Assembly (NCBI GenBank): GCA_003508835.1
Contig: PUFA01000313.1
Span: forward strand, 558,001 to 622,000
DNA length: 64,000 nt
Source of the DNA: Eonycteris spelaea
Taxonomy: Eukaryota; Chordata; Mammalia; Chiroptera; Pteropodidae
Direction: 5' to 3'
Shown here piece after piece: positions 34,313 through 46,119 of this stretch. Under the pieces are notes generated by a model, which worked only from the letters and a program-made list of their open reading frames with translations, searched no databases and was not told where the DNA came from. How positions within the stretch are numbered: position 1 is the first letter of the stretch; each line of letters starts with the position of its first letter. The translations under genes and the position numbers were made by a program.

Positions 34313-35599
34313 TACAAATCTGCATGTATTTATATTCTTATCTATTTCTATCTCTCTTCCACGATCACTTCATCAGCTTCTCTCTTATCTTTGCATTATC
34401 TGTTATCATTCCAACAGGAAAGCTGTCAAGTTCTCCACTCTATCCCTACTATCCTCTACCCATCTCTATCCTTAAACCTCCTTCTGTATATCTAAGCAGC
34501 TATCTAACAATTTATTAATACATTACAAGATCTTTTCATCTATTCATCATTGTTTCGTTGTCTTTCATCTCATCTGTCACTCATTAATCCATCATTCTCC
34601 ATTATGTCTTCCTACCCAAATTGGATTATGTATCATCTCAATATAGAATGATAGGTGTGTACATTTTTTTAGTGAAAGGTCCAAAGGAAGGATTACAGAA
34701 AATTGACATCTTTCTTCCATTTGTTGTATATGAATTCAATTATAGGAACTCAGCAAATAAAAAGAAGAAGAAACTTAAGTAGTACCAGTTACTCCATTTA
34801 ATGAATATAGTCCATAAATGGAACATGAGATATCTGCTATTTCCAAAGTCATTTTTAATGAAATTAAAAAGTTTAAAAACAGGTATCATGTATACTGCAT
34901 GACCTTAAAACATAAGCCAGCTATTTTTATTGTGTGCAGCTCACCCAAAGAAACACCAATCTGTTCCAAATTTAGAGAAACATGACTATGTTGGACCTAC
35001 TGAGAGACCGTGTAGTGGTTTCTATAACAGCATTTTCTGTAGGAATGTCAAGTTTAACTTTGACTATTGATAATTTTAGTCTTACTGTCTCCCTTTTGGA
35101 ACCTAACCTGTGTTGCATATGACTCCACCATCATCATTCATAGGACAGGATAACATTGAGAAGAATAGTGATGCTTGAGCTTAGTCCTGAGGGTTGATTT
35201 GGAATTTTTCAAGCAAAAGAGAAAGACAAGAGTGGTCGAGGATGAGGGACAACAAACTGCTCACCAACTTATCTAATTGGATTTCTTAAGCATATCTGCG
35301 TCTCTCCATCAGCTCTTGATCTCTGTAGTTATCCATCTAGTAGAGTATGACTATTCTCCTCATTCAGCTATATAACATTTAAGTGATTAATTAATCCACA
35401 TTAGTGTTATATTTTTCATTCTTTTAAAAAGTAATAAGTTGCCCTTTTGTACAAACTTCTCTTATATTAATTTACCAAAGTAATCCATAAATAAGATTAA
35501 GTATAGAAGCGTATAATATAATGAAAATTAATAGTTTCTTTCCCTTATTTATCAACTTTAGACATTGTCTAAAATTATTGTAAGAAGCAATTTGCATTC
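34313..35599. other. No gene seen; possible antisense L2 at about 35140-35235
   Basis: Pyrimidine-rich between 34330 and 34600 with many ATCT/TCTC words. 'ttgagcttagtcctgagggt' near 35177 is L2-like. Confidence 0.4.
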
Positions 35600-35850
35600 A
35601 GGTGAAAAAAAGAACTCTGGAGCCAACTTGTCTAGTTTTGAATATGGCTTCCCCACTCTCCAGCTGCATGATTTTGAATGGCTTATTTTATCTCTCTATG
35701 CCCATTTCTTCATCTATAAAATAGAAATAAAAATGGCACCTTCCTCATGGGACCGCAATAAGAATTAAGTTATTTAATATATGTGAAGTCCTTAAAAGAT
35801 GACTAGTACCATCTTAAGTGGTGTTATTATTGCTATTGATATTATATTTA
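35600..35850 (+). mobile_element. MIR SINE, nearly full length
   Basis: The best preserved MIR here: 'actctggagccaacttgtct', 'ctccagctgcatgattttga', 'atctctctatgcccatttct', 'tcatctataaaatagaaata', 'ttatttaatatatgtgaagt'. The core and the L2-like 3' end are both present. Confidence 0.85.
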
Positions 35851-36690
35851 TTTTTCTGCTTTTGAATGTAGGGAATTTAGGTCACTAATATTATCACTCA
35901 CCTTTTCTATCTCCTTTTTCCCAGTATGGTTATATCATATCATTTACAACTTTAAGCAACGTTAAATAGACTGCTTTCATTTCTCTTGACTTTCTCCTTT
36001 TCAAGATGAGAATATTGGTTCTTTCACCTTCTCTTCTATCTTGTCCACCTTCCATTCTCTATCAGTTATATTTTTATCTTTAAATTTGAAACTTGATAAG
36101 GGTTTTATTTTTTATTTTTTGTAACCGTGATTAGAACATCTGAGGCTTGTCCAAAACTCTAAAATGGAAAAAAAAATCAATTTATATAATTATGGGCCTG
36201 TAAATGAACATCACTGCAGCATCAAGTAGTATGTTTAAGACCACATTCCTACCTCTACAGGTCCAATGTCACAGTCACTTAGCTACATATAGGAAAGTGT
36301 TTTGATAATCAGTTTCAATTGGATGCTCCTTTTCCGTAAGCCAGAGTTGATTCTACCATGACCTCAGATTTTTCTTAGATGGCAATTATTCCATCCAGTC
36401 TATCAGTCAGTTCCTTTTGTATCCCAGAATCTTCCATCCTGGATTCCGTGTCCTCACACTCTTAGCTGGACTGCTGCTTCTGTGGGACACCTGAATAGCT
36501 ATAATTCTGTAATTTCCATTGCTGTTTTATTGGGTCCCGTTGACTTCTTCATAGTTTATTCCATTTGTGATCTTCCTGAACTATGCTTTCACATAACGTT
36601 TTAAAATACACAAGACACAAACTTTCAAGTCCTTGCTGCCTGAAGGGTTCTTTATTCAGCTTTCATGGTTGATAGTCTGTTCAGCATAAA

Positions 36691-36765
<75 letters not shown>

Positions 36766-38506
36766 GCATGCACACACACATTTTCCTCTCAAAACTTGAA
36801 ACACTTTTGTATTGGCTTCTAGCATCCAGCATAACTGATGAAAAATTGATGTCAATCTGATGCTTATTTTTCATTTGTGACCGAGTCCTCTTCCAGCCCC
36901 ACCCCACACCTCAATAAGATTTTATGTTGTTTCATTACTTTGCTGTTATAAACTTTTAGAATTATATTCATAAGAAAAATTCTTAATTTTAATTTATTGT
37001 TCTGGGCCCTTTGATCTGAAGACTCGTATACTTTTTGGAAATTCTCTTCTATTATTTACTGGATATTTTCTACTCAAATATTCTCTGTTCTCCCTTTGCA
37101 GAACTCCTTTAGTCATAGTTTGAAACTATAAGATAAATTCTCTTTTTAATATTTTTCCTCATTTTTTAAAAATCTTTTTTATTTTGTTTTCCTTTGTGGA
37201 GATTTGCTTAAATTTATCTTTGTCTTTATGTTGAAAATTTTGTTGGCAATTATATTTTTAACTTCCAAGCCCTCTTTTTTTGTGTCTGATTATTCCTTTT
37301 CTGTCACTTCCTGTTTCCTTTTTATGGATTTACTATCTTCTTGTGCCTCTCTCTGGAAACTAAGTAGAGATCTTTGGAAGTTATTTTTATTCCTATATTT
37401 CCTCTGCTTTTCTAGACTGGTTATTTTCTTTTTATTTTTCCTTCTTCCTTTTGCTTCTGTACATATTTTTCCTCAGATGTTTGGTGATATTCCTTGGTTT
37501 GTACTTAAGAATGAGGCCTCAGAAAGCTACTAGGGAGTGCTGTGTATCTGGGTGGAAATTTCTACTGATAGGTTTTATTTTTTTGTAAACAGGATGGAAG
37601 CTTTTATGTGTGTTGGGAAACCACTAAACCACAGAAAACCCACTATTTTACTATTATATATAGGTATCTGATTGATGACCTTGGTTCTTTCCAATTGATT
37701 TGGTTTCTCTAGTAGAGAACATAATTTTTTTTCCAAGCAGTTAAATATCTCACTGCTGGGAGAGTTCCACTTTTGGCCTAGTATTATGAGGTGAGGAGCT
37801 CCACAGACCTGCTTCCCAGTGAAATTGGTAAAAATTACATCTAAATTCAAGTCTCTGCAAATCATCTTAAGATGTCTACATATACAGCAAATGAAGAAAA
37901 TCTAAGATTCTGGAGAAACAGTGAATGTCTGTATGTTTTGAACTAAGAAAAATTTCCTCCCTTTTATCTTAGAACTCAGTGAGACAGAAACGCAATTCCA
38001 GACTGATACAGTCAAGAACACAGGGCACCCTCTGCCCCAATCCAAGTAAGAGGGAGCTATCTTACTGGGAAGGGCAGGATGTCAGCATTTCTCATCTTGC
38101 CTTTAGCTATCTCTTGCTAAGAGTAAATTTTGGGTGATTGCAACTCAGAGATGTGGGATCCTTTCTTCTGCTCAGTCCATGTTTGGAGGGCCAAGCCTCT
38201 ACTTTCTATGAAACACTGCTAAGAATATTGGACCACTGATCACTCTTGTTCTGGTTTGTGGATGGCAGTTCCATGATGGGAGAAGCAAACCAGAAGAAAC
38301 TGACTACTGATCATCTCCTCTGTGTACCTAGCCCCTAAACTGGTGGTGTCTCTCATAGATAAGTGTAATATTATCCCCACCCCAGCTCCAGAGTCATGGC
38401 TCAGAGATTTTGCTTGAAGGGAGAAGTAGGCTCAAAAACAGAGTTTCAAATTTCTTGCAAAAGGAACTGACTTTATTTGCAACAGAGTGTTCAGTTCTAA
38501 GGATGT
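35851..38506. other. No gene seen; T-rich sequence with a compound microsatellite
   Basis: Around 36900-37570 it is strongly T-rich, which gives a hydrophobic 109-codon spurious frame at 37204-37533. An unidentified old LINE or LTR is possible. Confidence 0.4.
36694..36780. repeat. (CT)n(CA)n compound microsatellite
   Basis: CT tract 36694-36740 followed directly by CA units to 36780, interrupted once by CGCATG. Confidence 0.95.
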
Positions 38507-38679
38507 TGCTATGGACTGAATTGTGTCCCTCCAAATTCATATTTTGAAGCACTAACACTCAATGTCTTGGTATTTGGAGATGGGGCCTTTAGGAGATAAG
38601 TAAGTTTAGATAAGGTCATGAGGGTGGGGTATTCATAATGGGATTAGTGCCCTTAGAAGAGGAACATCAGAGAGAATAT

Positions 38680-38723
<44 letters not shown>

Positions 38724-38853
38724 TGTCCTATCACCAGCAACTGCCCATGCTAATACCTTGATCTTCTAGCCACAAGAACTATGAGAAAATTTCTGTTGTG
38801 AAAGTCACTCAGTCTATGCCATTTTGTTAGGACATCTCAAGCTGACTAAGGCA
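38507..38853 (+). mobile_element. Solo LTR, ERVL-MaLR (MST/MLT1 type)
   Basis: Starts 'tgctatggactgaattgtgt' and continues 'caaattcatattttgaagca', 'ggtatttggagatggggcct', 'gggattagtgcccttagaag', a CT tract, 'taccttgatcttctagccac' and 'agctgactaaggca'. This is the full order of an MST/MLT1 LTR with TG and CA ends. No internal retroviral sequence adjoins it. Confidence 0.85.
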
Positions 38854-39339
38854 TGTGTTCTCAAAACAGTACAGGTTTTAATGAAAGGCAGTTGGGAGAA
38901 GATGGATAAATTTATTTGACATATAGGCTAAACTGTAGGCTGACTAATATTCTAGAGAGAATTGGGAAAGAGAAAGTTGGGAGGAACCCTCCTGTCATCA
39001 GAACAGATTCCCAAACAGACCTTGCAAACTTTTAAAAGAGACTATCTTTGGCTAAATCAATCTGTGGAGCAATTTATGCCCAAGGACATTGTTGAAAATA
39101 ATAGAGAACTCAGCTGGTGATCAGTAGAGTTTAACAGCTTGTGGTGTGTAAGGAAAGAGATAGTCAAACAGAGTCCTGCCATAACCACTGTCATCCCAGG
39201 AAGAACATGGGCATACCCAAGGCTTTACACCCTGAAGTCCAACATCAGAGTTTTCACATTTCTGGAAGAAATATACTTCATTAAAATAACTCTGCCAGTC
39301 ATTAAACCAATAAAAAAGCAAATAACAATAGCAAGACCA
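38854..39339. other. No gene or clear repeat seen
   Basis: The 72-codon frame at 39139 and its antisense partner have no recognisable domain. Confidence 0.45.
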
Positions 39340-40390
39340 AGAGATTTCCAGAGTTGATACAATATTTTATCTAGAATGTCCATGTTCTAACAAAAATGTT
39401 AAGACATGCAAAGAAATAGGAAAATTTGAACCATATACCAGAAAAAAAGAAAAAATAGGAAATAGAAACTTCTTGCTAGAGCAACCAGATGTCAGATTTA
39501 ACAGAAAAAGGTTTCAAAGTAGCCATTTATAAATATATTGAAAGAACGAAGGAAATGATAATTAAGGAAGTAATTGAAAGTGAAGAAGGGCCCCGTCAGG
39601 ACCCATAGTAGAGGCCTCACAGTGTCCCTCCCTTCACTTTTCTTTGCCCTATAGCTTAACAATAGGTTGTCCCTAGCGGCTTGACCCAGAGCTTGGACTG
39701 TCCCCTGCCATAGATAGTTTCCCTTAAAATTATGATTAATGTCCTTATGCTTACTGATCACAATCCTTCTGGTCTAGCATTCTTTCCAGACTACTCCATT
39801 TTTGTTCCTGGCTTGCCGATTCTATTGGAAGACTACATTTACAGAGGAACAAGTCCATGAAGCACAACAAACACCCCCCCACACACACACACACCCCGAC
39901 TCATCATGCAGCCTCTAGAACAATGCCCAGATTTTTTCTTAAATACTCTAAGCTGGACTGAGAAGGCAAGGCAGTTTTTGTGGCTTTTCAGATCACTGGT
40001 GCTCTTATAATAAACACTTATTCTAAATAGCCCAACTCCTGTGCCCGTCTATTGGCAGAGCAGCCTGGGCAGCACCAGCCCCAGACTCAGTTGCCCTCAG
40101 GTTTCAAAAGTATTACAACAAAGTCACATCAAACTGAGGCCATTATTAAGCCAACAGAATTTTTTTAAAACAACCAAATGGAAATTCTTTAGTTGAAAAT
40201 TATAACTAAAATTTAAAAAAGAAAAACCACTAAATGGTTCAACTGTAGGTTTAATTGGCAGAAGAAAGAATTAATAGCTTAGAAGACAGACCAACAGTAG
40301 TTATTCAATTCAAACAACAAAGAGAAAAGAAGGAAGAAAAAAATGAAAAAAAAAAAAAACCTCAGAGAAATTCAGAACACATCAACAAAA
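39340..40390 (+). mobile_element. Ancient L1 (L1M-type) 5' region, host of a solo LTR
   Basis: Old L1 5' text on both sides of the LTR: 'aaaatgttaagacatgcaaa', 'gaaacttcttgctagagcaa' and 'atatattgaaagaacgaagg' before, and 'ggcagaagaaagaattaata' and 'cttagaagacagaccaacag' after. Confidence 0.6.
39581..40106 (+). mobile_element. Solo LTR of a class I (gammaretrovirus-like) endogenous retrovirus
   Basis: A 526-bp unit beginning TGAAGAAGGGCC and ending CTCAGGTTTCA, with TG/CA termini. It is flanked by AAAG on both sides (39577-39580 and 40107-40110), the 4-bp duplication usual for class I elements. It has a TATA-like TTAAATA near 39939, AATAAA at 40009-40014 and a C8/(CA)n tract near 39870. No internal viral genes are present, so it is the product of LTR recombination. 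The open frame on the minus strand at 39498-39761 crosses its edge and is spurious. Confidence 0.75.
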
Positions 40391-40396
40391 ACTTTC

Positions 40397-40690
40397 TTGG
40401 TTAATTTTATGAATTGACTTGGCTAGGCTTCAGTACTAAGTTAATTCAGACACTAATCTAGATGTTGCTGTGAATGTATTTTATTAATGGGTTAACACCA
40501 TGATCACCTGTTCTTAAGTAAAGGAGATTAGCTTCAATAATTTTGGTTGGCATAATCATATCAGTTGATCGCTCTTAACAGCACTAATCTAGTTTTCCTC
40601 AGAAGAAAACATTGTGCTTCAAAACTTCAAAACCAGCTCCTATCTGACAGTTTCCAGTTGGAGGTAGAAGCACAGCTGTATTGGAATAAG
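40397..40690 (+). mobile_element. MLT2-like LTR (ERVL), degraded
   Basis: 'ttggttaattttatgaattg', 'acttggctaggcttcagtac', 'aaaggagattagcttcaata', 'ggcataatcatatcagttga' follow the MLT2 order in sense. Confidence 0.5.
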
Positions 40691-40979
40691 GAAATTACTC
40701 CAAATGATACCTCAAAACCGCAAGACAAATGAAGAGATCAAGAAATGATAAAAAAGAAACTTAGAATAGCAAAAACTATAATTACTTACCTGTTCCTATT
40801 GTCATCTCTGAGCTTTTTAAAAACACATGAAATTATATGAAGCAATAAATTTTACAATGTCGTATCATACAATGCTTGCAACATTTATGGATGTAATATG
40901 TGTAACAATATCACAAAAAGTGAGAAAGGAAATAGATATATAGTAGCAACATTTCTGTGTCTCACTGGAATTAAGTCAG

Positions 40980-42060
40980 TGTAAATCTTAAACTGATTCT
41001 GATAATTTAGGTTTCAGCATGATAAACTCTAGAACAATCAGGAAGGAAATAATTAAAAAATAGTTTAAAATTTTAAATAAGTTAAAATGCTGTATTAGTT
41101 CCTCTTACTGCTCCTTTTCAATATCATACTAGAAGTTTTAGTAAATTCAGTAAGACAAGGAAAAAGAATAAAAGGTATACACATTGAGTACACACATTGG
41201 GAAGGAAGAAATAAAACTGCACAGATGATATGATCATCTGTGTAGAAAATTTGAAAGAATCAACTAATCAACAGCAACGAAAAACTCTCCTGGAACTAAT
41301 AAGTGATTATAACAAAGTTGAAGATAAAAGGTTAGTATTAAACAAGTCAATCACTTTTTATATACCAATAATAACAAATGGAATTTAACATTAAACGGAC
41401 GATACCATTTATATTAACATCCCCGAAATGATTTACGTAGGTAGAAATCTAGCTAAACATGCACAAAATCTATATTACAGGGAAACTGCAAAACTCTGAT
41501 AAACAAATTTTCAAAAAATAGTTAAATAAATGGAGATATATCCCATATTCATATATAGGAAAATAATATTGTTAAGATTTGGGTTCTTCGCAACTTCATC
41601 TACAGATTCAGAGCAATACAAATCAATATCCCAGCAAGTTATTTTGTAGATACTGACAAACAGATTCTAAAGTTGATATAGACAGACAGAATATTAAAGC
41701 ACTGATTTCAGTGCTTACTATAAAACTATCAAGACAGTGCGAAATTGGCAAAACAGTAGACAATTAGATCAATGGAGCAGAATAGAGAGACCAGATATAG
41801 AGCAAGATATAGTTGACAGATATTTGACAAAGGAGCAAAGACAATATCATGGAGCAAAGATAATCTTTTCAACAAATGGTATTGAAAGAATTGGATACCC
41901 ACATGCAAAAAAAAATCTATAAATCTAAACCATACCTTATCCCCGTCACAGAAATGTACCTAAAATGGATCACAGACCTAAATGCAAAATGCATAACTAT
42001 GAAACTCCTTGAATATAACATAGGTGAAAACCTAGAACAACAACAACAAAAACACCTAGA
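40980..42060 (+). mobile_element. Ancient L1 ORF2 3' half
   Basis: Sense ORF2: 'atcatactagaagttttagt', 'cacagatgatatgatcatct', 'ctcctggaactaataagtga', 'atcaatggagcagaatagag', 'ctaaaatggatcacagacct'. The 61- and 65-codon frames at 41737 and 41876 are fragments of it. Confidence 0.75.
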
Positions 42061-42079
42061 ATGGCTATACTAATAGAAA

Positions 42080-42930
42080 CAATAGACTTTAAAATAAATA
42101 AATGTTACTCTAGAGGAAAAGAGGGACATGTTATGATAACAAAAGTTTCAATCTACCTGAAAGACATGACAGTTTTAATGATATACACATTTAACAACTG
42201 GAGAACAAAATATACGAAGCAAAACTGACAGAAATGAAGAAAAAAGTAGATTATTCAACAATAATAGCTGGAAACTTCAATATTCCACTTTAATTAATAG
42301 ATAGAACTAGAAAGAATATTGAGAAGGAAATGGAAGGTATTAACACTAGAAATCACCTAGACCTAGAAGATATCTGTAGAACACTTTAATAAACATTAGC
42401 AGAAAGTACATTTTTCTCAACTGCACATGGAATATTCTGCAGGATAGATCCTATGCTATATTATAAAACAAATCTTAATAAATTTAAATGGATAGAAATA
42501 ATACAATGTATATTCTCTGTCTACTATAATTTATTGAAATTAGAGTTTAATAACAAAAAGGAACTTGAATTACTCAAATATTGTGGAACTAAAATAGCAC
42601 ACTTGTAAATAACCAGTAAGTCAAAGAAGAAATCACAAGGAAATTAGAATTTCTTTGGGGTGAATGAAAGTAAAAACACAACATACTAAAACTTTTGGGA
42701 TGCAGCTAAAACAGTGCTTAGAGGGAAATTTGTAGCTGTAAATGCCTATATATTTTTAAAAATAGTAAGATCTCTAATTAGTATTTTTATTTTCTACCTT
42801 AAGACATTGGGAAAAGAAGACAACTAAACCTAAAGGAAGCAGAAACAAATAATTAAGGTTATATTCCACAAATTAATGATACATTGAACAGAAAAACAAT
42901 AGAGAAAAATCAATATTTTGTGAAAATTGG
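42080..42930 (+). mobile_element. Ancient L1 ORF2 5' part (endonuclease end to RT start)
   Basis: Sense ORF2 from further upstream in the element: 'caataatagctggaaacttc', 'acatttttctcaactgcaca', 'caaagaagaaatcacaagga', 'gggatgcagctaaaacagtg', 'gagggaaatttgtagctgta'. It lies downstream of the preceding fragment, so the order is reversed relative to a single L1. Confidence 0.8.
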
Positions 42931-44404
42931 GTTCATCTGTCCCCATACGTTTAATGTCCTAATTTTCAGATAAAAATACTACAACTGCTATCCTTCCTAC
43001 CTGAATTTCTACATCCTGATTTTGTCACAAATGCACATGGCAGACAGATTTTTTTATTGAATGTAGATCCCCAGCATGTGTTCTATGCTGTGGTTTCCTT
43101 TTCTTTATTGTCATCAAGTTCTTTATCTGCTTACCATCTTCCAGATATTTGTTGAGATCACTTCTTTTTGGTGATTCTTTTCCCATTCTGTTTGTTGTTT
43201 TTTTTTTTAATTCTTATTCATTTTTTGGTATCCTAAGAGGGAAGATTTAATATATAAATGCACATGATTGTCATTTTGAACTTGAACTCCTAACTTGGGT
43301 AATTATATATTGTATCATCACAGAATGGATAGTCATCAATTTCAGTAGCATAAATCAGTAACTATTATTTTAAATATGAACTTATACTTAGTTTCAGGCA
43401 TTTTGTGTTAGTTAACCTGTTGGTTTTATTTCTGATACATCACTTACTGGGGAAGACATTTTTATGAAATTCAATGCTTAAATGGATTAAACCCTGCCTA
43501 TGTTTTAGAGATGTGTACATGTTACTGAATTGAGTTTCCCACCACATATGTTGTAGAATTTAAAGGTTAAACATTTATAGCTCTTATTAAGATGTTATGT
43601 GTTAGATGTTGAAATTTTAAAAGCTGACTTCTCTTTTAAAATTATACATATTCTAAAGTTAAAACTTTAAAATAAAATGTTGCTATGCCACTAACATTTT
43701 TCACATAATAGCATTTTCAATAAATATACTTTTTTTATATTTTGACATGAATGTGTCTACTTACATCTTAAGGTACTTCAATAAAAATTTCGAACAAGAA
43801 TGAATATGTTTACTTCTGGGCTTTAATATCAACCTAGTTTTATTTTACAAGAGCAAAACACTACCATATTGTGTTTGTATTGATCACATCCACACAGTTA
43901 TAAATATAATATTTCCCATATCTACAGCTCAGAATTCACTCATATAAAGGATCTGAAAATATAATTTCTACTATACTAAAAAAAATGCATCCAACTATAT
44001 ATCTTCTGTGCTCCAAATGGTGACAACAAAAAGCTCCCATATGCCATATGATCAAACTACACTTGCAATGTTTCAGCACTGTCATCAAAATAATGACATG
44101 AAAGGAGAAACAGACCCCAATACTGGCTTATTAGTAATTTTAAAGTACACAATTAGAAATTGGGTGACTAATGACTCATAAGTATAAATAAGTATAGCCA
44201 CATTGACAAAAATCCTAGTCAAAGCTTCTTAACTTTGGCTGTTCATTTGGTAAATATTAGAAGGCCAATATCAAGCATTATGATAATAAGTTTTTTAGAA
44301 AAGATTAACTAATTTCTGGTATGTGATTATTTAAATTGTCTTTAACCGTCATTAAAATTGATTTCCACCTTTCTATCATTGACTCTTTTACGTGGGAGGA
44401 AAAT
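42931..44404. other. No gene or clear repeat seen
   Basis: Very AT-rich with no credible open frame. Confidence 0.45.
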
Positions 44405-44560
44405 ATAGGATGAAGAGCCAGAATACTGGACTTTAATCACAGTCTGGCACTAACTGGTGTGACTTTTCTTAGATTTTTTTCCCTTAATTTATTTAACTTT
44501 GCTGTCTGAGTTTTGGGTTTCATATATATTAAATGAAAATGTAATGACTAGCATCCCCAG
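44405..44560 (+). mobile_element. MIR SINE
   Basis: 'gaagagccagaatactggac', 'ttaatcacagtctggcacta', 'gggtttcatatatattaaat' follow MIR order. Confidence 0.65.
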
Positions 44561-45019
44561 GTCATAAAGATATTGGATGATTACATGCATTGCCTAATAG
44601 GAAAGGATTTTGAAAATTATGACTTCTAATCTGAGAAAAAAATTGTGGAAGATTAGAGATTTCCAAGCTATAAATATGCAGGAAAAACTTACTTATAGTA
44701 AAGGACATCCTTCCAATGTCATATCTCTAGCTTCAGTGAAGTTCAAGAATCTAAAATTTAATTACACATATTTATATGAATGGTTCATTATATAGCTTTA
44801 AGGTCAAAACCATTTATCTTGTCTTTATTTCAAGATAATACCCAATCAAGGATATAATTTCATAGCTTCAGTACTACCTTTAACATTAAATACATTATCT
44901 CAAGGCAGGAAAGTGAGGGTGTAGAGTTTTCAATTAAAAGAGTAAGGAAATGGGTTTTGTGTTTGTTTGTTTGTTTGTTTTCTATGTACTGGAAAGTGGA
45001 ATAGATTTATCTCCAGATG
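44561..45019. other. No gene seen; (TTTG)n at about 44960-44983
   Basis: Only a short TTTG tract. The 61-codon frame at 44610 has no recognisable domain. Confidence 0.45.
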
Positions 45020-45200
45020 ATAAGTTCTTGAACCAGACAACTCGAAGATTAGGTCTTGGCTCTACAACTTACCACTTATACCTGATGTGTTAACTCATCT
45101 GTAAAATGGAGATAAACACTACTTACCACAGAAAGATGTTGTGGGGATTATATGAACTATTGCATAAGAAACACCGTATATAGGTTCTGGGACCTAGTGA
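45020..45200 (+). mobile_element. MIR SINE
   Basis: 'taggtcttggctctacaact', 'ttaactcatctgtaaaatgg', 'gatgttgtggggattatatg', 'aagaaacaccgtatataggt' give a nearly complete sense MIR. Confidence 0.8.
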
Positions 45201-45892
45201 TAGTGAGACCCATTGTACATTAGTGAGCAAAGCCAACAATGAAAAAGGATACTAAACCATGTCACCAAGACCATTATTGCTCTGCAAGTGAATACTACTC
45301 AGGGATTTCAGTCTGGGTTAAATGGTTCTACACTGTTTCCTGAATTGTAGGTTGTGAATAATTATACCTAAGGCATTTTTAATGTGTAAAATATGGTATC
45401 AAGAAGTTTCCTCGCTTTTGACCTAAGCCCAGAGAGATTTATAATGTCATTGTATTTGACACATGATGGAGAGAGTTAAGCAGGCAATATATTGCCAGGT
45501 ACACAGAATTGGAAATTTCTCTCACTCTCCTCCTGCTATTTTGTCTGTTACTGTCTTCTGCCTCTCACTCTTGTCTGCCTCTTAGATCTTGACTTTCAGC
45601 TCCTAATAGTTGTCTCAGATCCTTCTGGCTTGTTAAGAAATACATCTTGAATATGCTTCTTGGATTTACTGATTTTGATCTGTTTTGTGTTACTTTCATG
45701 CTGACACCATAATTTCACGAAGCCATTGCTGCCAGTCAGATTGCTTTTGTCACTAATTCCTCTGTCCCTCTTCCTAATCACAGAGCCAACAGGAATTGCG
45801 CTGGCCCTCAGCCACTCAGATGGAGCAGAATGAACACATGATTTGTTGTTTTCTCTTACAAAATTAGGTATCATTGTATACTAGGCTAGTTC
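45201..45892. other. No recognised gene; a 92-codon minus-strand frame is open
   Basis: The minus strand from 45874 to 45596 is open for 92 codons and reads as a plausible soluble basic sequence (for example GSVIRKRDRGISDKSNLTGS), but I recognise no family and see no gene signals. It could be part of an old repeat or processed copy. Confidence 0.35.
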
Positions 45893-46085
45893 CCAGGCTT
45901 GACTGTGTACTAGAAAGCACACTTGGAAAGGTTTTTGCTTAACTACGAATTGACAAATTCCATCCCAAACCTACTGAAATGGAATCTGTATAGGTGAAAT
46001 CCAGGGGGTCTGTATTTTTAAATATGTCCCCTAGTGTTTCTCATGCCACCAGCCTAGCATTAGGGCCACATAATTGTGGTGTAGA
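45893..46085 (+). mobile_element. MER5A-like hAT-Charlie MITE
   Basis: 'gaaagcacacttggaaaggt', 'tccatcccaaacctactgaa', 'gaatctgtataggtgaaatc' and a later 'ctgtatttttaaatatgtcc' match MER5A-type order. Confidence 0.6.
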
Positions 46086-46119
46086 GACGAATGTAGCTGA
46101 CATTTGTTATGCTACTCTA

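Noticed and set aside
37204..37533. 109-codon Phe/Leu-rich frame suggestive of a membrane protein
   Set aside because: Direct result of a T-rich tract with no start context or homology.
45596..45874. 92-codon minus-strand frame with a protein-like composition
   Set aside because: No family recognised and no promoter, splice or poly-A context. A BLASTP or profile search would decide.
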